Shown here: piece by piece, positions 52,703 to 61,889 of the stretch
Layout of the letters: each line of letters starts with the position of its first letter
Position numbering within the stretch: position 1 is the stretch's first letter
Source: UBA1672 sp050633325
GTDB lineage: Bacteria > Pseudomonadota > Alphaproteobacteria > Micavibrionales > Micavibrionaceae
Length of the DNA stretch: 64,000 bases
Reading direction: 5' to 3'
Assembly (NCBI GenBank): GCA_050633325.1
Contig: JBOEGH010000004.1
Location: 186,001 to 250,000 of the forward strand
Translations under genes and position numbers: made by a program
Notes under the pieces: model-generated
What the model saw: the letters and a program-made list of their open reading frames with translations, nothing else
Told to the model about the DNA's origin: nothing
The model's database searches: none

Positions 52703-53455
52703 TGATATTAAGTAATTAACATCCAAATCTGTTTCCGATAAATGGAACGAATTTTTAATAGGATTGAATATTAACCCCGTAACGTTATATGGGGTTAAGT
52801 TACGTTTGCGTGCGTGCATTGATATTTCTGATGGTTTTACAAATTTTGACCAAGTATGCGTTCCCCTTGGAACCCATCGCAAAATATGTTCCGCGGCAAC
52901 TATTCCAAGTGCATATGATTTTGCCGTACGGTTGATTGTTGACATAATTAATAGCCCATTTGGTTTTAGGCGGTCGATGCATATGTTTATAAATGCTTCT
53001 ATATCTGTGACATGTTCAATTATTTCCAGTGCAACAACAACGTCATATTTATCATCAAGGTCCTGTGCGTCTCCACAAATGTAGGAAATATCAAGATCGG
53101 ATGTTTTTGCGTGATCACGGGCGACGTTAATGGCATTTGCATCCGCATCTATTCCAGTTACCGTTATGTCCATATGTGCCAATGATTCGCTCACCAATCC
53201 TCCACCACAACCTATATCAAGGGCGTTAAGCTCACTTTTATCAATTTGGAAATGGTCTGTTATTTGTTTTTCTAAATACTCCATGCGCACCGGGTTTAAA
53301 CGATGCAGAGGTTTGAATGGACCTTCCTCATCCCACCATTTTTTAGAATCTTTTGCGAAGTGGATTATTTCTTCCGGATCGATTGTGGTTTGTTTTTCCA
53401 CTTTTTTACCTTTTTTGCTTTGATTTTTCTGTTGGGGGTGAGTATGGATAAGCAT
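52685..53455 (-). CDS. ubiG: UbiG O-methyltransferase
   Basis: 256 residues. The core has LDIGCGGGLVSESLAHM (SAM motif I), VTGIDADANAI, VVALEIIEHV and LKPNGLLIMSTINRT, all typical of UbiG. The N-terminal WWDEEGPFKPLHRLNPVRMEY is a family signature. It methylates the quinone ring in two steps of ubiquinone synthesis. It is divergent from lysC, a common pair in alphaproteobacteria. Confidence 0.93.
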   Translation of the reverse strand: MLIHTHPQQKNQSKKGKKVEKQTTIDPEEIIHFAKDSKKWWDEEGPFKPLHRLNPVRMEYLEKQITDHFQIDKSELNALDIGCGGGLVSESLAHMDITVTGIDADANAINVARDHAKTSDLDISYICGDAQDLDDKYDVVVALEIIEHVTDIEAFINICIDRLKPNGLLIMSTINRTAKSYALGIVAAEHILRWVPRGTHTWSKFVKPSEISMHARKRNLTPYNVTGLIFNPIKNSFHLSETDLDVNYLISLRRNR

Positions 53456-53503
53456 AATGATAAATACAAGATGATAAATATTAGAGCATAAAAGATTTAA
53501 GAT

Positions 53504-54733
53504 ATGGCCTTAATTGTTGCAAAATTTGGTGGAACTTCAGTAGCGGATATTGATCGCATTACTCATGCTGCGGATAAAATTGTACGCGAAGTAGAGGCAG
53601 GACATAAGCTTGTCGTGGTGGTTTCTGCTATGTCGGGTATTACCAATAAACTGGTTTCTTATTGTGGCGATATCAGTCCTATGCATGATTTGCGTGAATA
53701 TGACACCGTTGTTTCCAGTGGTGAGCAAATAACAGCAGGCCTAATGGCGATGGCGTTGCAAAAACGCGGCGTTAGTGCGCGTTCATGGCTTGGGTGGCAG
53801 ATACCAATTCTAACCGATAATGTTCATGGTAAGGCACGCATAGAAAATATTGATACAGATGAATTGCATAAGCGCCTTGATTCTGGTGAGGTTGCAGTGA
53901 TACCTGGCTTTCAAGGTGTTACAGAACATAATCGTGTTGCTACATTAGGTCGTGGGGGTTCTGATACATCTGCTGTTGCTATGGCTGCGGCATTGAACGC
54001 GGATCGTTGTGATATCTATACTGATGTTACAGGCGTTTATACCGCAGACCCAAGAATTGTTCCGGCTGCGAAGAAAATTCACAAAATTTCATATGAGGAA
54101 ATGCTGGAACTGGCATCACTGGGCAGCAAGGTTTTGCAAACTCGTTCGGTGGAAATGGGTGCAAAGAGCGGCGTGCCTATTCAGGTTTTATCTAGTTTTG
54201 GTGAAGAAGTAGGAAGTGCTCGTCAGGGCACATTAGTAACAACAGAGGATCAAATTATGGAACAGGAACTCGTTAGTGGTATTGCACACAATGTTGATGA
54301 GTCAAAAATTACTGTCGTAGGTGTAGAAGATGTGCCGGGAGTTGCCGCACGCTTGTTTGACCCGCTTGCAAAAGCAGCAATCAATGTAGATATGATTGTT
54401 CAAAATATCTCTACGGATGGTCGTACTGACATGACATTTACTGTCCCAAGAGGTGAACTTGACCTTGCCGTTAAAACTCTGCGTGATGACACTGGTTTGT
54501 CATATCAAGATGTTGTTATCAATGATAATTTGGCAAAAATATCTATCGTTGGTATCGGGATGAAAAGTCATGCTGGTGTTGCGAATACTATGTTTGCTAC
54601 TTTGGCAGATAAAAACATTAATATTCACGTTATTTCAACTTCTGAAATTAAAATCAGCGTTCTTATTGAGGCTGACTATACAGAGTTGGCTGTTCGATCA
54701 TTACATGCAGCTTATGGACTGGATGAAGTGTAA
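53504..54733 (+). CDS. lysC: Aspartate kinase
   Basis: 409 residues. The catalytic part begins KFGGTSVADIDRI and has TLGRGGSDTSAVA and TDVTGVYTADPRIVP. Two ACT domains follow (VVGVEDVPGVAARLF; ISIVGIGMKSHAGVANTMF), for feedback by lysine or threonine. It opens the aspartate amino acid pathway that also feeds lysA and metA in this window. Confidence 0.96.
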   Translation: MALIVAKFGGTSVADIDRITHAADKIVREVEAGHKLVVVVSAMSGITNKLVSYCGDISPMHDLREYDTVVSSGEQITAGLMAMALQKRGVSARSWLGWQIPILTDNVHGKARIENIDTDELHKRLDSGEVAVIPGFQGVTEHNRVATLGRGGSDTSAVAMAAALNADRCDIYTDVTGVYTADPRIVPAAKKIHKISYEEMLELASLGSKVLQTRSVEMGAKSGVPIQVLSSFGEEVGSARQGTLVTTEDQIMEQELVSGIAHNVDESKITVVGVEDVPGVAARLFDPLAKAAINVDMIVQNISTDGRTDMTFTVPRGELDLAVKTLRDDTGLSYQDVVINDNLAKISIVGIGMKSHAGVANTMFATLADKNINIHVISTSEIKISVLIEADYTELAVRSLHAAYGLDEV

Positions 54734-54758
54734 AAAATAGCGTAAGCTATCTTCTATT

Positions 54759-55622
54759 ATGAGAGATCCGTTACCGGTTGAAGAACTGGAAGAAATCGCA
54801 AATGTAAATGTTGGCGAAGCACTCAGGCGCACGCGAATTTTTTACAGGCAAAGCCTTGATGATATTGAGGTTTCTTTGCGTATACGTGCGTGCCAAATTG
54901 ATGCGATTGAAAAGGGTGATACAGATAAGTTACCTGGCCGCGTGTATGCTATTGGTTTTGTGCGCAGTTATGCGGAGCATTTGGGGCTGGATGGTGCAAA
55001 AGTTGTTCAGTTGTTCAAATCTCAATATATGGACGGTCAATCAAGGGCTATGTTGGCGTTTCCTGTTATTGCTTCTGAAACTAAAACGCCTGCTATCTGG
55101 TTGGCTACGTTGTCTTTATGCGTGTTTTCATTATTCATGTTGGGTTCTTATGTATTTAATGGCCATAACAAACACTATGGAGAGCTGGTGGTTAAGGAAG
55201 TGCCAGAAGATATTAAAGTTCATGTTGAACAAGATATATTGGTGCAACCCCCTCCTAATACTGAAGAGATAATTGGGCCAAAAGCTATTATACCTGAAGA
55301 TGTTGTCGTGGAAAATATGGGTGATGCGCAAGCAAATAATGAAGGTATAATACTTAATATAATGAAAAACAGCTGGGTAGAAATTAAAAGCTCTAATGGT
55401 GATGTGGTTGTATCAAATATATTGGAAGAGGGTGATCAGTACTTTGTTCCCAGCAGTCCCGGATTGAGTATGTCACTAGGTAATGCTGCAAATGTAGAAA
55501 TAATATTAAATGGAAGGCCATTGAAACCTTTGGGTAAGGATGGAGATGTGCGTCGTGATATTCCATTGGATATTAGCTATCTCAGAACATTGGTGTTTAA
55601 GGATATGAACACAGAAGAATGA
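54759..55622 (+). CDS. rodZ: RodZ-like helix-turn-helix membrane protein
   Basis: 287 residues. An N-terminal HTH (EALRRTRIFYRQSLDDIEVSL, then GRVYAIGFVRSYAEHLGLD) is followed by a membrane helix at about 111-133 and a C-terminal DUF4115 domain with NSWVEIKSSNGDVV and FVPSSPGLSMSLGNA. RodZ ties MreB to the envelope in rod-shape control. In many alphaproteobacteria ispG and hisS follow; here prfA comes next. Confidence 0.84.
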   Translation: MRDPLPVEELEEIANVNVGEALRRTRIFYRQSLDDIEVSLRIRACQIDAIEKGDTDKLPGRVYAIGFVRSYAEHLGLDGAKVVQLFKSQYMDGQSRAMLAFPVIASETKTPAIWLATLSLCVFSLFMLGSYVFNGHNKHYGELVVKEVPEDIKVHVEQDILVQPPPNTEEIIGPKAIIPEDVVVENMGDAQANNEGIILNIMKNSWVEIKSSNGDVVVSNILEEGDQYFVPSSPGLSMSLGNAANVEIILNGRPLKPLGKDGDVRRDIPLDISYLRTLVFKDMNTEE

Positions 55623-55749
55623 CGTGTGTTTTGTCTTTAAGAATTAATTTATTGATTATTTCTCTTTAAAAAGCCGTGCAGGTAACGTATCAAATAGGCT
55701 TAAAATCAATGTTAAAGATTAAATACATATAATTAAGAGAACTAAAATC

Positions 55750-56814
55750 ATGTCAATGCAGGAAAAATTATCATCAATTTGTGACCGTCACGCTGAATTG
55801 GCGGTTCTTATGTCTGCAGGTGGTTTAAGTGGTGATGAGTTTACTAAGTTGTCGGTTGAATATGCTGACCTTTCTCCTGTTGTTGAGGCAATTGGTGAAT
55901 TAGAACAAGCAATGCAAGAAAAGGAAGACCTTGCAGAATTGATCAGTGATCCTGAAATGAAGGATATTGCAGAAGAAGAAATACGCACTCTAAATTCGCG
56001 TATTCCTGAACTGGAGCGACAAATACGTTTGGTTCTTATTCCAAAGGATGAAGCGGACACAAAGAATGCTATTTTAGAAATACGTGCCGGTACAGGCGGT
56101 GATGAGGCAGGGCTATTTTGTGCTGATTTATTTAGTATGTATCGTGGATATGCATCAAAGATGGGTTGGAAATTCGAAGTGGTAGAGGCCGCAGATAACG
56201 ATGTGGGCGGTTACAAGGAAGTTATTGCACAAATTACAGGCAAGAATGTTTTTGCAAAGATGAAATTTGAATCAGGGGTTCATCGTGTTCAGCGTGTTCC
56301 AAAAACTGAAACACAGGGACGTGTTCATACTTCTGCTGCAACTGTTGCCGTCTTACCTGAAGCAGAAGATGTTGATGTTCGTATAGAAACGAAAGACCTT
56401 CGTATTGATACTTATAGATCACAAGGATCAGGTGGGCAGCACGTTAATACAACAGATAGTGCCGTTCGTATTGTTCATTTACCGACTGGTGTGGTTGTGG
56501 AAATGCAGGAGGCACGATCACAGATTAAAAACAGAGAAAAGGCGATGAAGGTTTTGCGTACACGTTTATATGATAGGGAACGTCAGATACTTGCAGATGA
56601 GCGCGCAGAAGACCGTAAGTCACAGGTTGGATCAGGTGATAGGTCAGAAAGAATTCGTACTTATAACTTTCCGCAAGGTCGTTTAACTGATCACCGTATT
56701 AACCTGACTCTATATAAATTAGAAGATGTCGTTCGCGGTGAAGCTTTGGATGAAGTGGTTGATGCACTGATTGCAGAAGATCAAGCCGAAGCCTTGGCTC
56801 GTTTAGAAACGTAA
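55750..56814 (+). CDS. prfA: Peptide chain release factor 1
   Basis: 354 residues. The GGQ motif is in SQGSGGQHVNTTDSA at about 227-241 and the class-I start GVHRVQRVP is before it. RF1 reads UAA and UAG stop codons. AAGAGA precedes the ATG. It lies 7 bp before prmC, which methylates its GGQ glutamine, so the pair is functionally linked. Confidence 0.96.
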   Translation: MSMQEKLSSICDRHAELAVLMSAGGLSGDEFTKLSVEYADLSPVVEAIGELEQAMQEKEDLAELISDPEMKDIAEEEIRTLNSRIPELERQIRLVLIPKDEADTKNAILEIRAGTGGDEAGLFCADLFSMYRGYASKMGWKFEVVEAADNDVGGYKEVIAQITGKNVFAKMKFESGVHRVQRVPKTETQGRVHTSAATVAVLPEAEDVDVRIETKDLRIDTYRSQGSGGQHVNTTDSAVRIVHLPTGVVVEMQEARSQIKNREKAMKVLRTRLYDRERQILADERAEDRKSQVGSGDRSERIRTYNFPQGRLTDHRINLTLYKLEDVVRGEALDEVVDALIAEDQAEALARLET

Positions 56815-56821
56815 TTATATT

Positions 56822-57691
56822 ATGCAAGATATGGCTGCTCTTTTATTGAAGTCACTATATGGTGATATCATTTCTCGTCTTAAAGATGCGAACATTGATA
56901 CTCCTGAACTTGATGCGCGTATTATAATTGAAGAACGTACGGATTATGATTGGTCTGACATTATAACACGTCCTGATTCTGTGCTTACCAATATTCAAAC
57001 AGATAATATTTTGAGCGATGTTAATGATCGTATTAAAGGAAAGCCTTTATCGCGCATTTATGGTGTTAGAGAGTTTTGGGGGCTTGAGTTTGATTTATCA
57101 GATGACACACTAGATCCACGTCCTGATAGTGAGTTGATTGTAGATTTGGCGTTAAAGAAATTCTCTGACCGTGAAAGGCCGCTTGAGATTTTAGATTTGG
57201 GTACAGGTAGCGGATGTATTCTTATTTCATTGCTTTGTGAGTTTAAGAATGCAAGAGGGATTGGTGTTGACTTGTCTTTAGGGGCACTGAATTGCGCACA
57301 AAATAATGCGCATAAAAACAAGGTTTCAGACCGTTCCAGTTTTTCTTGCGGATCATGGTTATCTGGAATCAATAAAAAATTCGATCTTATTGTATCGAAT
57401 CCGCCTTATATCTCGAATCAAGTTATTGCTGGTTTGTCTAAAGAAGTTAAGGATCATGATCCGATTCTTGCGCTTGATGGTGGAATTAAGGGACTTGACC
57501 CTTACAAAGAGATTTTTCCGCAATTAAAAAGTTTTTTAAATAGTGATGGAATCGCTCTATTTGAAATTGGCTATGATCAGGAAAAAGATGTTATGCGACT
57601 CGCGGAAGATACTGGCTTTGCGCAACGCACCGTCCACTTTGATCTTGCAGGGAATCCGCGGGTTGTGGATATCTCCTGTGGGGATAAATGA
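56822..57691 (+). CDS. prmC: Release factor glutamine N5-methyltransferase
   Basis: 289 residues. The SAM motif LDLGTGSGCILISLL and the substrate motif SNPPYIS are typical of PrmC (HemK). It methylates the GGQ glutamine of RF1 and RF2. A later in-frame ATG at 56831 is possible; the first was kept. A 222-bp gap with no feature I can support follows. Confidence 0.93.
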   Translation: MQDMAALLLKSLYGDIISRLKDANIDTPELDARIIIEERTDYDWSDIITRPDSVLTNIQTDNILSDVNDRIKGKPLSRIYGVREFWGLEFDLSDDTLDPRPDSELIVDLALKKFSDRERPLEILDLGTGSGCILISLLCEFKNARGIGVDLSLGALNCAQNNAHKNKVSDRSSFSCGSWLSGINKKFDLIVSNPPYISNQVIAGLSKEVKDHDPILALDGGIKGLDPYKEIFPQLKSFLNSDGIALFEIGYDQEKDVMRLAEDTGFAQRTVHFDLAGNPRVVDISCGDK

Positions 57692-57913
57692 TTTTTTTTT
57701 ATCGATACGCCTTGATTGGAAATAGCGCTTGGATGTAGTTTGTAATTGTTCAACGCAACACGATCACAGTATGTGGTTAGAGTTTAGAATACGATAACAA
57801 TATATTGTGTTTAACTTTACAGAAACTGGTGTGCCAGACTGTTTATGCCTACATATTTGTTGTAAGGTGTACGTGTTGAGTTGTGTAAATTGTTAACGCT
57901 TATGGACTGAAAT

Positions 57914-58405
57914 ATGAGACACGGAACATCTAATAGAAGACCTAGAAATCGGAATAATAATGCGGGGCGCCGTAATAATCAGCCACGTACGCAGGTCTAT
58001 GACAGTAATGGTCCTGATGTTCGTATTAGAGGGACCGCACATCAAGTTGCAGAGAAGTATCTTGCTTTGGCAAAAGACTCAACTGCGGTTGGCGATCATA
58101 CTATTGCTGAAAACTATTTTCAGCATGCCGAACACTACATTCGTATAATTAACGAGATGAGTGGCGCGCAGGGTGCTAACAAGGTTAAGGGTTTGGATTC
58201 CGGATCAGTCGCGGATGATGAAGGTAATCGTGTTGAAAGTGTTAAAACTAATAGTGCGAATAACACCAACAAAGAAAATGCGCCAAAGAAAAAAGCTGAA
58301 AAACCTGCGGATGATTTATCATTACCTGCCAGTATTCTTGGCCCTGATGTGACAGTTAAGTCAGAAGTAAAAGACAATGCACCTGAAGCCGAACAGGTTG
58401 ATTAA
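57914..58405 (+). CDS. DUF4167-family RNA-binding-like protein
   Basis: 163 residues. The N-terminus is Arg/Asn-rich (RRPRNRNNNAGRRNNQPRTQ), then the conserved DSNGPDVRIRGTAHQVAEKYLALA and ENYFQHAEHYIRI segments of DUF4167. The C-terminal half is Lys/Ala/Asp-rich and likely disordered. The family is alphaproteobacterial and usually between prmC and clpB, as here. Function unknown. Confidence 0.88.
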   Translation: MRHGTSNRRPRNRNNNAGRRNNQPRTQVYDSNGPDVRIRGTAHQVAEKYLALAKDSTAVGDHTIAENYFQHAEHYIRIINEMSGAQGANKVKGLDSGSVADDEGNRVESVKTNSANNTNKENAPKKKAEKPADDLSLPASILGPDVTVKSEVKDNAPEAEQVD

Positions 58406-58436
58406 GTTCTTTTTATATAATTAAGTACAAAGTATG

Positions 58437-58463
58437 AGGCGGTGTTTATTTACCGCCTTTTTT
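58437..58463 (+). terminator. Intrinsic terminator after the DUF4167 gene
   Basis: AGGCGGT (58437-58443) and ACCGCCT (58452-58458) form a perfect 7-bp stem with an 8-nt loop, followed by a T run. It separates prfA-prmC-DUF4167 from clpB. Confidence 0.8.
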
Positions 58464-58492
58464 CTTGATTAAGGTCATTCAAGCTATAAGAT
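58464..58492 (+). promoter_or_regulatory. Possible clpB promoter
   Basis: TTGATT (58465-58470), a 16-bp spacer and TAAGAT (58487-58492) give a sigma70-like promoter. The same bases read CTTG-N16-CTATAAG, which is similar to alphaproteobacterial heat-shock (sigma32) promoters. The two readings cannot be told apart here. Confidence 0.4.
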
Positions 58493-58541
58493 TATATCGT
58501 CATAATATTTATCAATACATTCTGAATAAGAGAGGTCTGTT

Positions 58542-61124
58542 ATGAACTTTGATAAACTTACGGAAAAAACAAAGAGCTTTCTGCAAGAGGCGCAGACACT
58601 CGCTACGCGGCATTCTCATCAATCGTTGGAGCCAGAGCATTTGCTGAAAGTTATGCTGGATGATTCAGACGCATTGGTGGCTAAGCTTGTCCGTGGATGT
58701 GATGGTGATTTGGTTAAGCTGAAAAACTCAATTGATTTAGCAATTTCAAAAATACCATCTGTTAGTGGTTCAGGTGCGGGGCAACTTAGGCTTTCTGGTG
58801 ATTTAGGGAAGATTGTGGCCGATGCACAAACCGTAAGTGAAAAGGCCGGAGATCGCTTTGTTACGACTGAGCGGATTTTACAGGCCATGGTTATGGCGAA
58901 AAAAACTGATGTGTCAGGTTATCTGGAAGATGCAGGGGTATATGATGCGAAGTTGAATAAGGCTATTAACAGTGTACGTAAAGGGCGTACTGCTGATAGT
59001 GCTAATGCTGAGGATCAGTTTGATGCGTTAAATAAATACGCGCAAGATTTAACAGAGGCCGCACGTAATGGTAAGTTAGATCCAATAATCGGGCGTGAAG
59101 AGGAAATAAGGCGTACAATTCAAGTTCTTTCACGCCGCACTAAAAATAACCCTGTTTTAATCGGAGAGCCCGGCGTTGGTAAAACTGCAATTATCGAAGG
59201 ATTGGCGCAAAGAATTATAAATGGTGACGTGCCTGAATCGCTTAAAGACAAACGTTTGATGTCTCTTGATCTTGGGGCTTTGTTGGCTGGTGCAAAATTT
59301 AGAGGGGAATTTGAAGAGCGTTTAAAATCCGTAGTTGATGAAATTGCCGCCGCCGAAGGTGAGATTATAATGTTCCTTGATGAATTGCACACATTGGTTG
59401 GAGCAGGTAAAAGCGAAGGATCAATGGATGCGTCCAATATGTTGAAACCTGCGTTGGCACGTGGAGAGTTGCACATGGTTGGTGCAACTACGTTAGATGA
59501 ATATAGAAAGCATATTGAAAAAGATGCCGCACTTGCACGGCGCTTTCAAACCGTATTTGTTAGTGAACCGACAGTAGAGGACACTATATCTATTCTACGT
59601 GGTTTAAAAGAAAAGTACGAGCTTCACCACGGTGTGCGTATTACGGATGCGTCAATTGTTTCTGCATCTACTTTGTCCGATCGTTATATTACGGATAGGT
59701 TCCTACCGGATAAGGCAATAGACTTGGTTGATGAGGCATCATCGCGACTACGTATGCAAGTAGATAGCAAGCCTGAGGAAATTGACGAGCTTGACCGTCG
59801 CATTGTTCAGTTAAAAATAGAACGTGAAGCGTTAAAGAAGGAAAAGGACAAGGGGTCTAAAGATCGGTTAAAAAAGCTTGATGAAGAGTTAGGTGATCTA
59901 GAATCAAAATCTGCAGATTTAACGGGGCAATGGAAGGCGGAGAAAGAAAAGCTTAATGCCGGCCAACGCCATACAGAAAGTTTGGATAAGGCACGCAGTG
60001 AGTTAGAACAAGTGGAGCGTGAAGGTAATTGGGAAAAGGCTAGTGAGCTGAAATACTCTACTATTCCTGCGTTAGAGGAAAAGTTGAAGGCTGCTGCTGC
60101 GGATGATACGCAAAATATGATCAACGAAGAGGTCACAAGTGACGATATCGCCTACGTCGTTAGTAAGTGGACGGGAATTCCCGTAGATAAAATGATGGAA
60201 GGTGAGCGTGATAAGCTGCTTTCTATGGAAGATAAGCTTTCAGAGCGCGTGGTTGGTCAGGATGAGGCTGTTCGCTCTGTTGCCAATGCTATTCGACGTT
60301 CACGCGCAGGACTTCAGGCACCTAACAGGCCAATAGGGTCGTTCCTTTTCCTTGGGCCTACCGGTGTTGGTAAAACCGAATTAACTAAGGCTCTGGCTGA
60401 GTTTCTATTTGATGATGAAACTGCATTGTTGCGTTTGGATATGTCTGAATATATGGAAAAACATGCCGTAGCGCGTATGATTGGTGCTCCTCCTGGTTAT
60501 GTAGGTTATGAGGAGGGGGGAGCATTAACCGAATCTGTTCGTCGCAGGCCTTATCAAGTAGTATTATTTGATGAGATTGAGAAAGCGCACCCGGATGTGT
60601 TCAATGTGCTGTTGCAGGTCTTGGATGATGGACGCTTGACAGATGGTCAGGGGCACACGGTTAATTTTAATAATACGCTTTTGATTATGACGTCGAATTT
60701 AGGTAGTGAATTTCTCGTTAACCAAAAGGATGGTGACGATGTTGATCTGGTTCGTAATGACGTTATGAGTGTTGTACGTGCCAGCTTTAGGCCAGAATTT
60801 TTGAACCGTATTGATGAAACATTGTTGTTCTCAAGGCTTGGTCGTGAACAAATAGAGGGAATAGTAGATATACAATTGTCGTATTTACACGACTTGTTGC
60901 GCGCACAAGAAGTTAGTTTGTCTTTATCTGATAAGGCTAGGACATGGATTGCGGATAAGGGTTATGACCCTGTATATGGTGCGCGTCCGTTAAAGAGAAC
61001 CATACAAGTGCATTTGCAAAATAGATTGGCTGAGCTATTGCTTTCTGGTGACCTTTCTTCGGGGGCTGAGGTAAGTGTTGACATAAAAGACGACAAACTC
61101 AACTTCGTTATAAATAAACAATAG
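58542..61124 (+). CDS. clpB: ClpB disaggregase
   Basis: 860 residues. An N-terminal Clp_N domain, first AAA domain with Walker A GEPGVGKT near 205, a coiled-coil M domain around 400-530 and a second AAA domain with GPTGVGKT near 605. The second-domain sensor and C-terminal parts (FRPEFLNRIDE; GYDPVYGARPLKRTI) are intact. It works with DnaK to solubilise aggregates. AGAGAGG precedes the ATG. Confidence 0.97.
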   Translation: MNFDKLTEKTKSFLQEAQTLATRHSHQSLEPEHLLKVMLDDSDALVAKLVRGCDGDLVKLKNSIDLAISKIPSVSGSGAGQLRLSGDLGKIVADAQTVSEKAGDRFVTTERILQAMVMAKKTDVSGYLEDAGVYDAKLNKAINSVRKGRTADSANAEDQFDALNKYAQDLTEAARNGKLDPIIGREEEIRRTIQVLSRRTKNNPVLIGEPGVGKTAIIEGLAQRIINGDVPESLKDKRLMSLDLGALLAGAKFRGEFEERLKSVVDEIAAAEGEIIMFLDELHTLVGAGKSEGSMDASNMLKPALARGELHMVGATTLDEYRKHIEKDAALARRFQTVFVSEPTVEDTISILRGLKEKYELHHGVRITDASIVSASTLSDRYITDRFLPDKAIDLVDEASSRLRMQVDSKPEEIDELDRRIVQLKIEREALKKEKDKGSKDRLKKLDEELGDLESKSADLTGQWKAEKEKLNAGQRHTESLDKARSELEQVEREGNWEKASELKYSTIPALEEKLKAAAADDTQNMINEEVTSDDIAYVVSKWTGIPVDKMMEGERDKLLSMEDKLSERVVGQDEAVRSVANAIRRSRAGLQAPNRPIGSFLFLGPTGVGKTELTKALAEFLFDDETALLRLDMSEYMEKHAVARMIGAPPGYVGYEEGGALTESVRRRPYQVVLFDEIEKAHPDVFNVLLQVLDDGRLTDGQGHTVNFNNTLLIMTSNLGSEFLVNQKDGDDVDLVRNDVMSVVRASFRPEFLNRIDETLLFSRLGREQIEGIVDIQLSYLHDLLRAQEVSLSLSDKARTWIADKGYDPVYGARPLKRTIQVHLQNRLAELLLSGDLSSGAEVSVDIKDDKLNFVINKQ

Positions 61125-61208
61125 GTGATGAATGGTCGAGAGTTGTTGTTATTTTTCCTGAAATTATGTACTCTCTTCAAGGCGTTACTTTTATTTTGGA
61201 GTATTAAT

Positions 61209-61865
61209 ATGACTTTTTCTAAACAAAACCTTTCTTTTCTTTCTCTTGTTGGCGCTATTGCCGTTTCAGGATGTGCTTACTCTCCTGCTGCGACTAGTCA
61301 AAAAGTCACTTTTCTTGCTCCTGATGTTGAAGGTGTTCATTGTGATGTTTCCGTTGATGAGCGCGAGTACCATGTCGATCTTCCTGAGACTTTGGACATT
61401 AAAATGTCTTCGGATGGTATGAAGTTATCATGTATTACTGATGATAACAGAGTGTTAGAGCAGGACTTCGCTCCTGATGTTACTACTCGTGCTGTATGGG
61501 GCGGGGCAAAGGCGTGGGATTATGATTCTGCTTCTACGTATAAATATCCATCTGTAGTGTCTTTAGATTTTTCAGGTATAGAGCCGCAAGAAGATATGTC
61601 TGTGCCTGCGGATGATATGAGTTCAGATGTTAAATCAGATGTTAAAGAGGTTGAAAATGAGGTCGAGGATATGGCCGTGGAAACTGATAATGTCGAACCT
61701 AATGATGATCAAAATGTGAATGAAGGTAATCCTGTTGACTTGCAGGAAGTTATTGATGATTTGGCGGAAGATCAAGAAAGACAAGCGGTTGATAATTCTG
61801 CAGATGAAGCTAAAGAAGTTTTAGAAGCAGAAACACAGCCGGTATCTATTTATCCTGGTCAGTAA
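61209..61865 (+). CDS. Small acidic lipoprotein of unknown function
   Basis: 218 residues from the ATG at 61209 (GGAG upstream); an upstream frame to 61125 is hydrophobic and lacks support. The signal and lipobox are LVGAIAVSGC (Cys20). A short beta-rich domain has two further Cys (GVHCDVSVDEREYHVDLPETLDIKMS, LSCITDD), like PEGA-type carboxypeptidase-regulatory folds. The last 100 residues are very acidic (Asp/Glu/Val-rich). It is 12-24 bp before the Mur ligase gene. Confidence 0.68.
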   Translation: MTFSKQNLSFLSLVGAIAVSGCAYSPAATSQKVTFLAPDVEGVHCDVSVDEREYHVDLPETLDIKMSSDGMKLSCITDDNRVLEQDFAPDVTTRAVWGGAKAWDYDSASTYKYPSVVSLDFSGIEPQEDMSVPADDMSSDVKSDVKEVENEVEDMAVETDNVEPNDDQNVNEGNPVDLQEVIDDLAEDQERQAVDNSADEAKEVLEAETQPVSIYPGQ

Positions 61866-61889
61866 TTATTAAAATATTTGGATAGTATT

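Noticed and set aside
57692..57913. Possible small RNA or gene in the 222-bp gap before the DUF4167 gene
   Set aside because: No frame, stable stem-loop or promoter pair that I could support.
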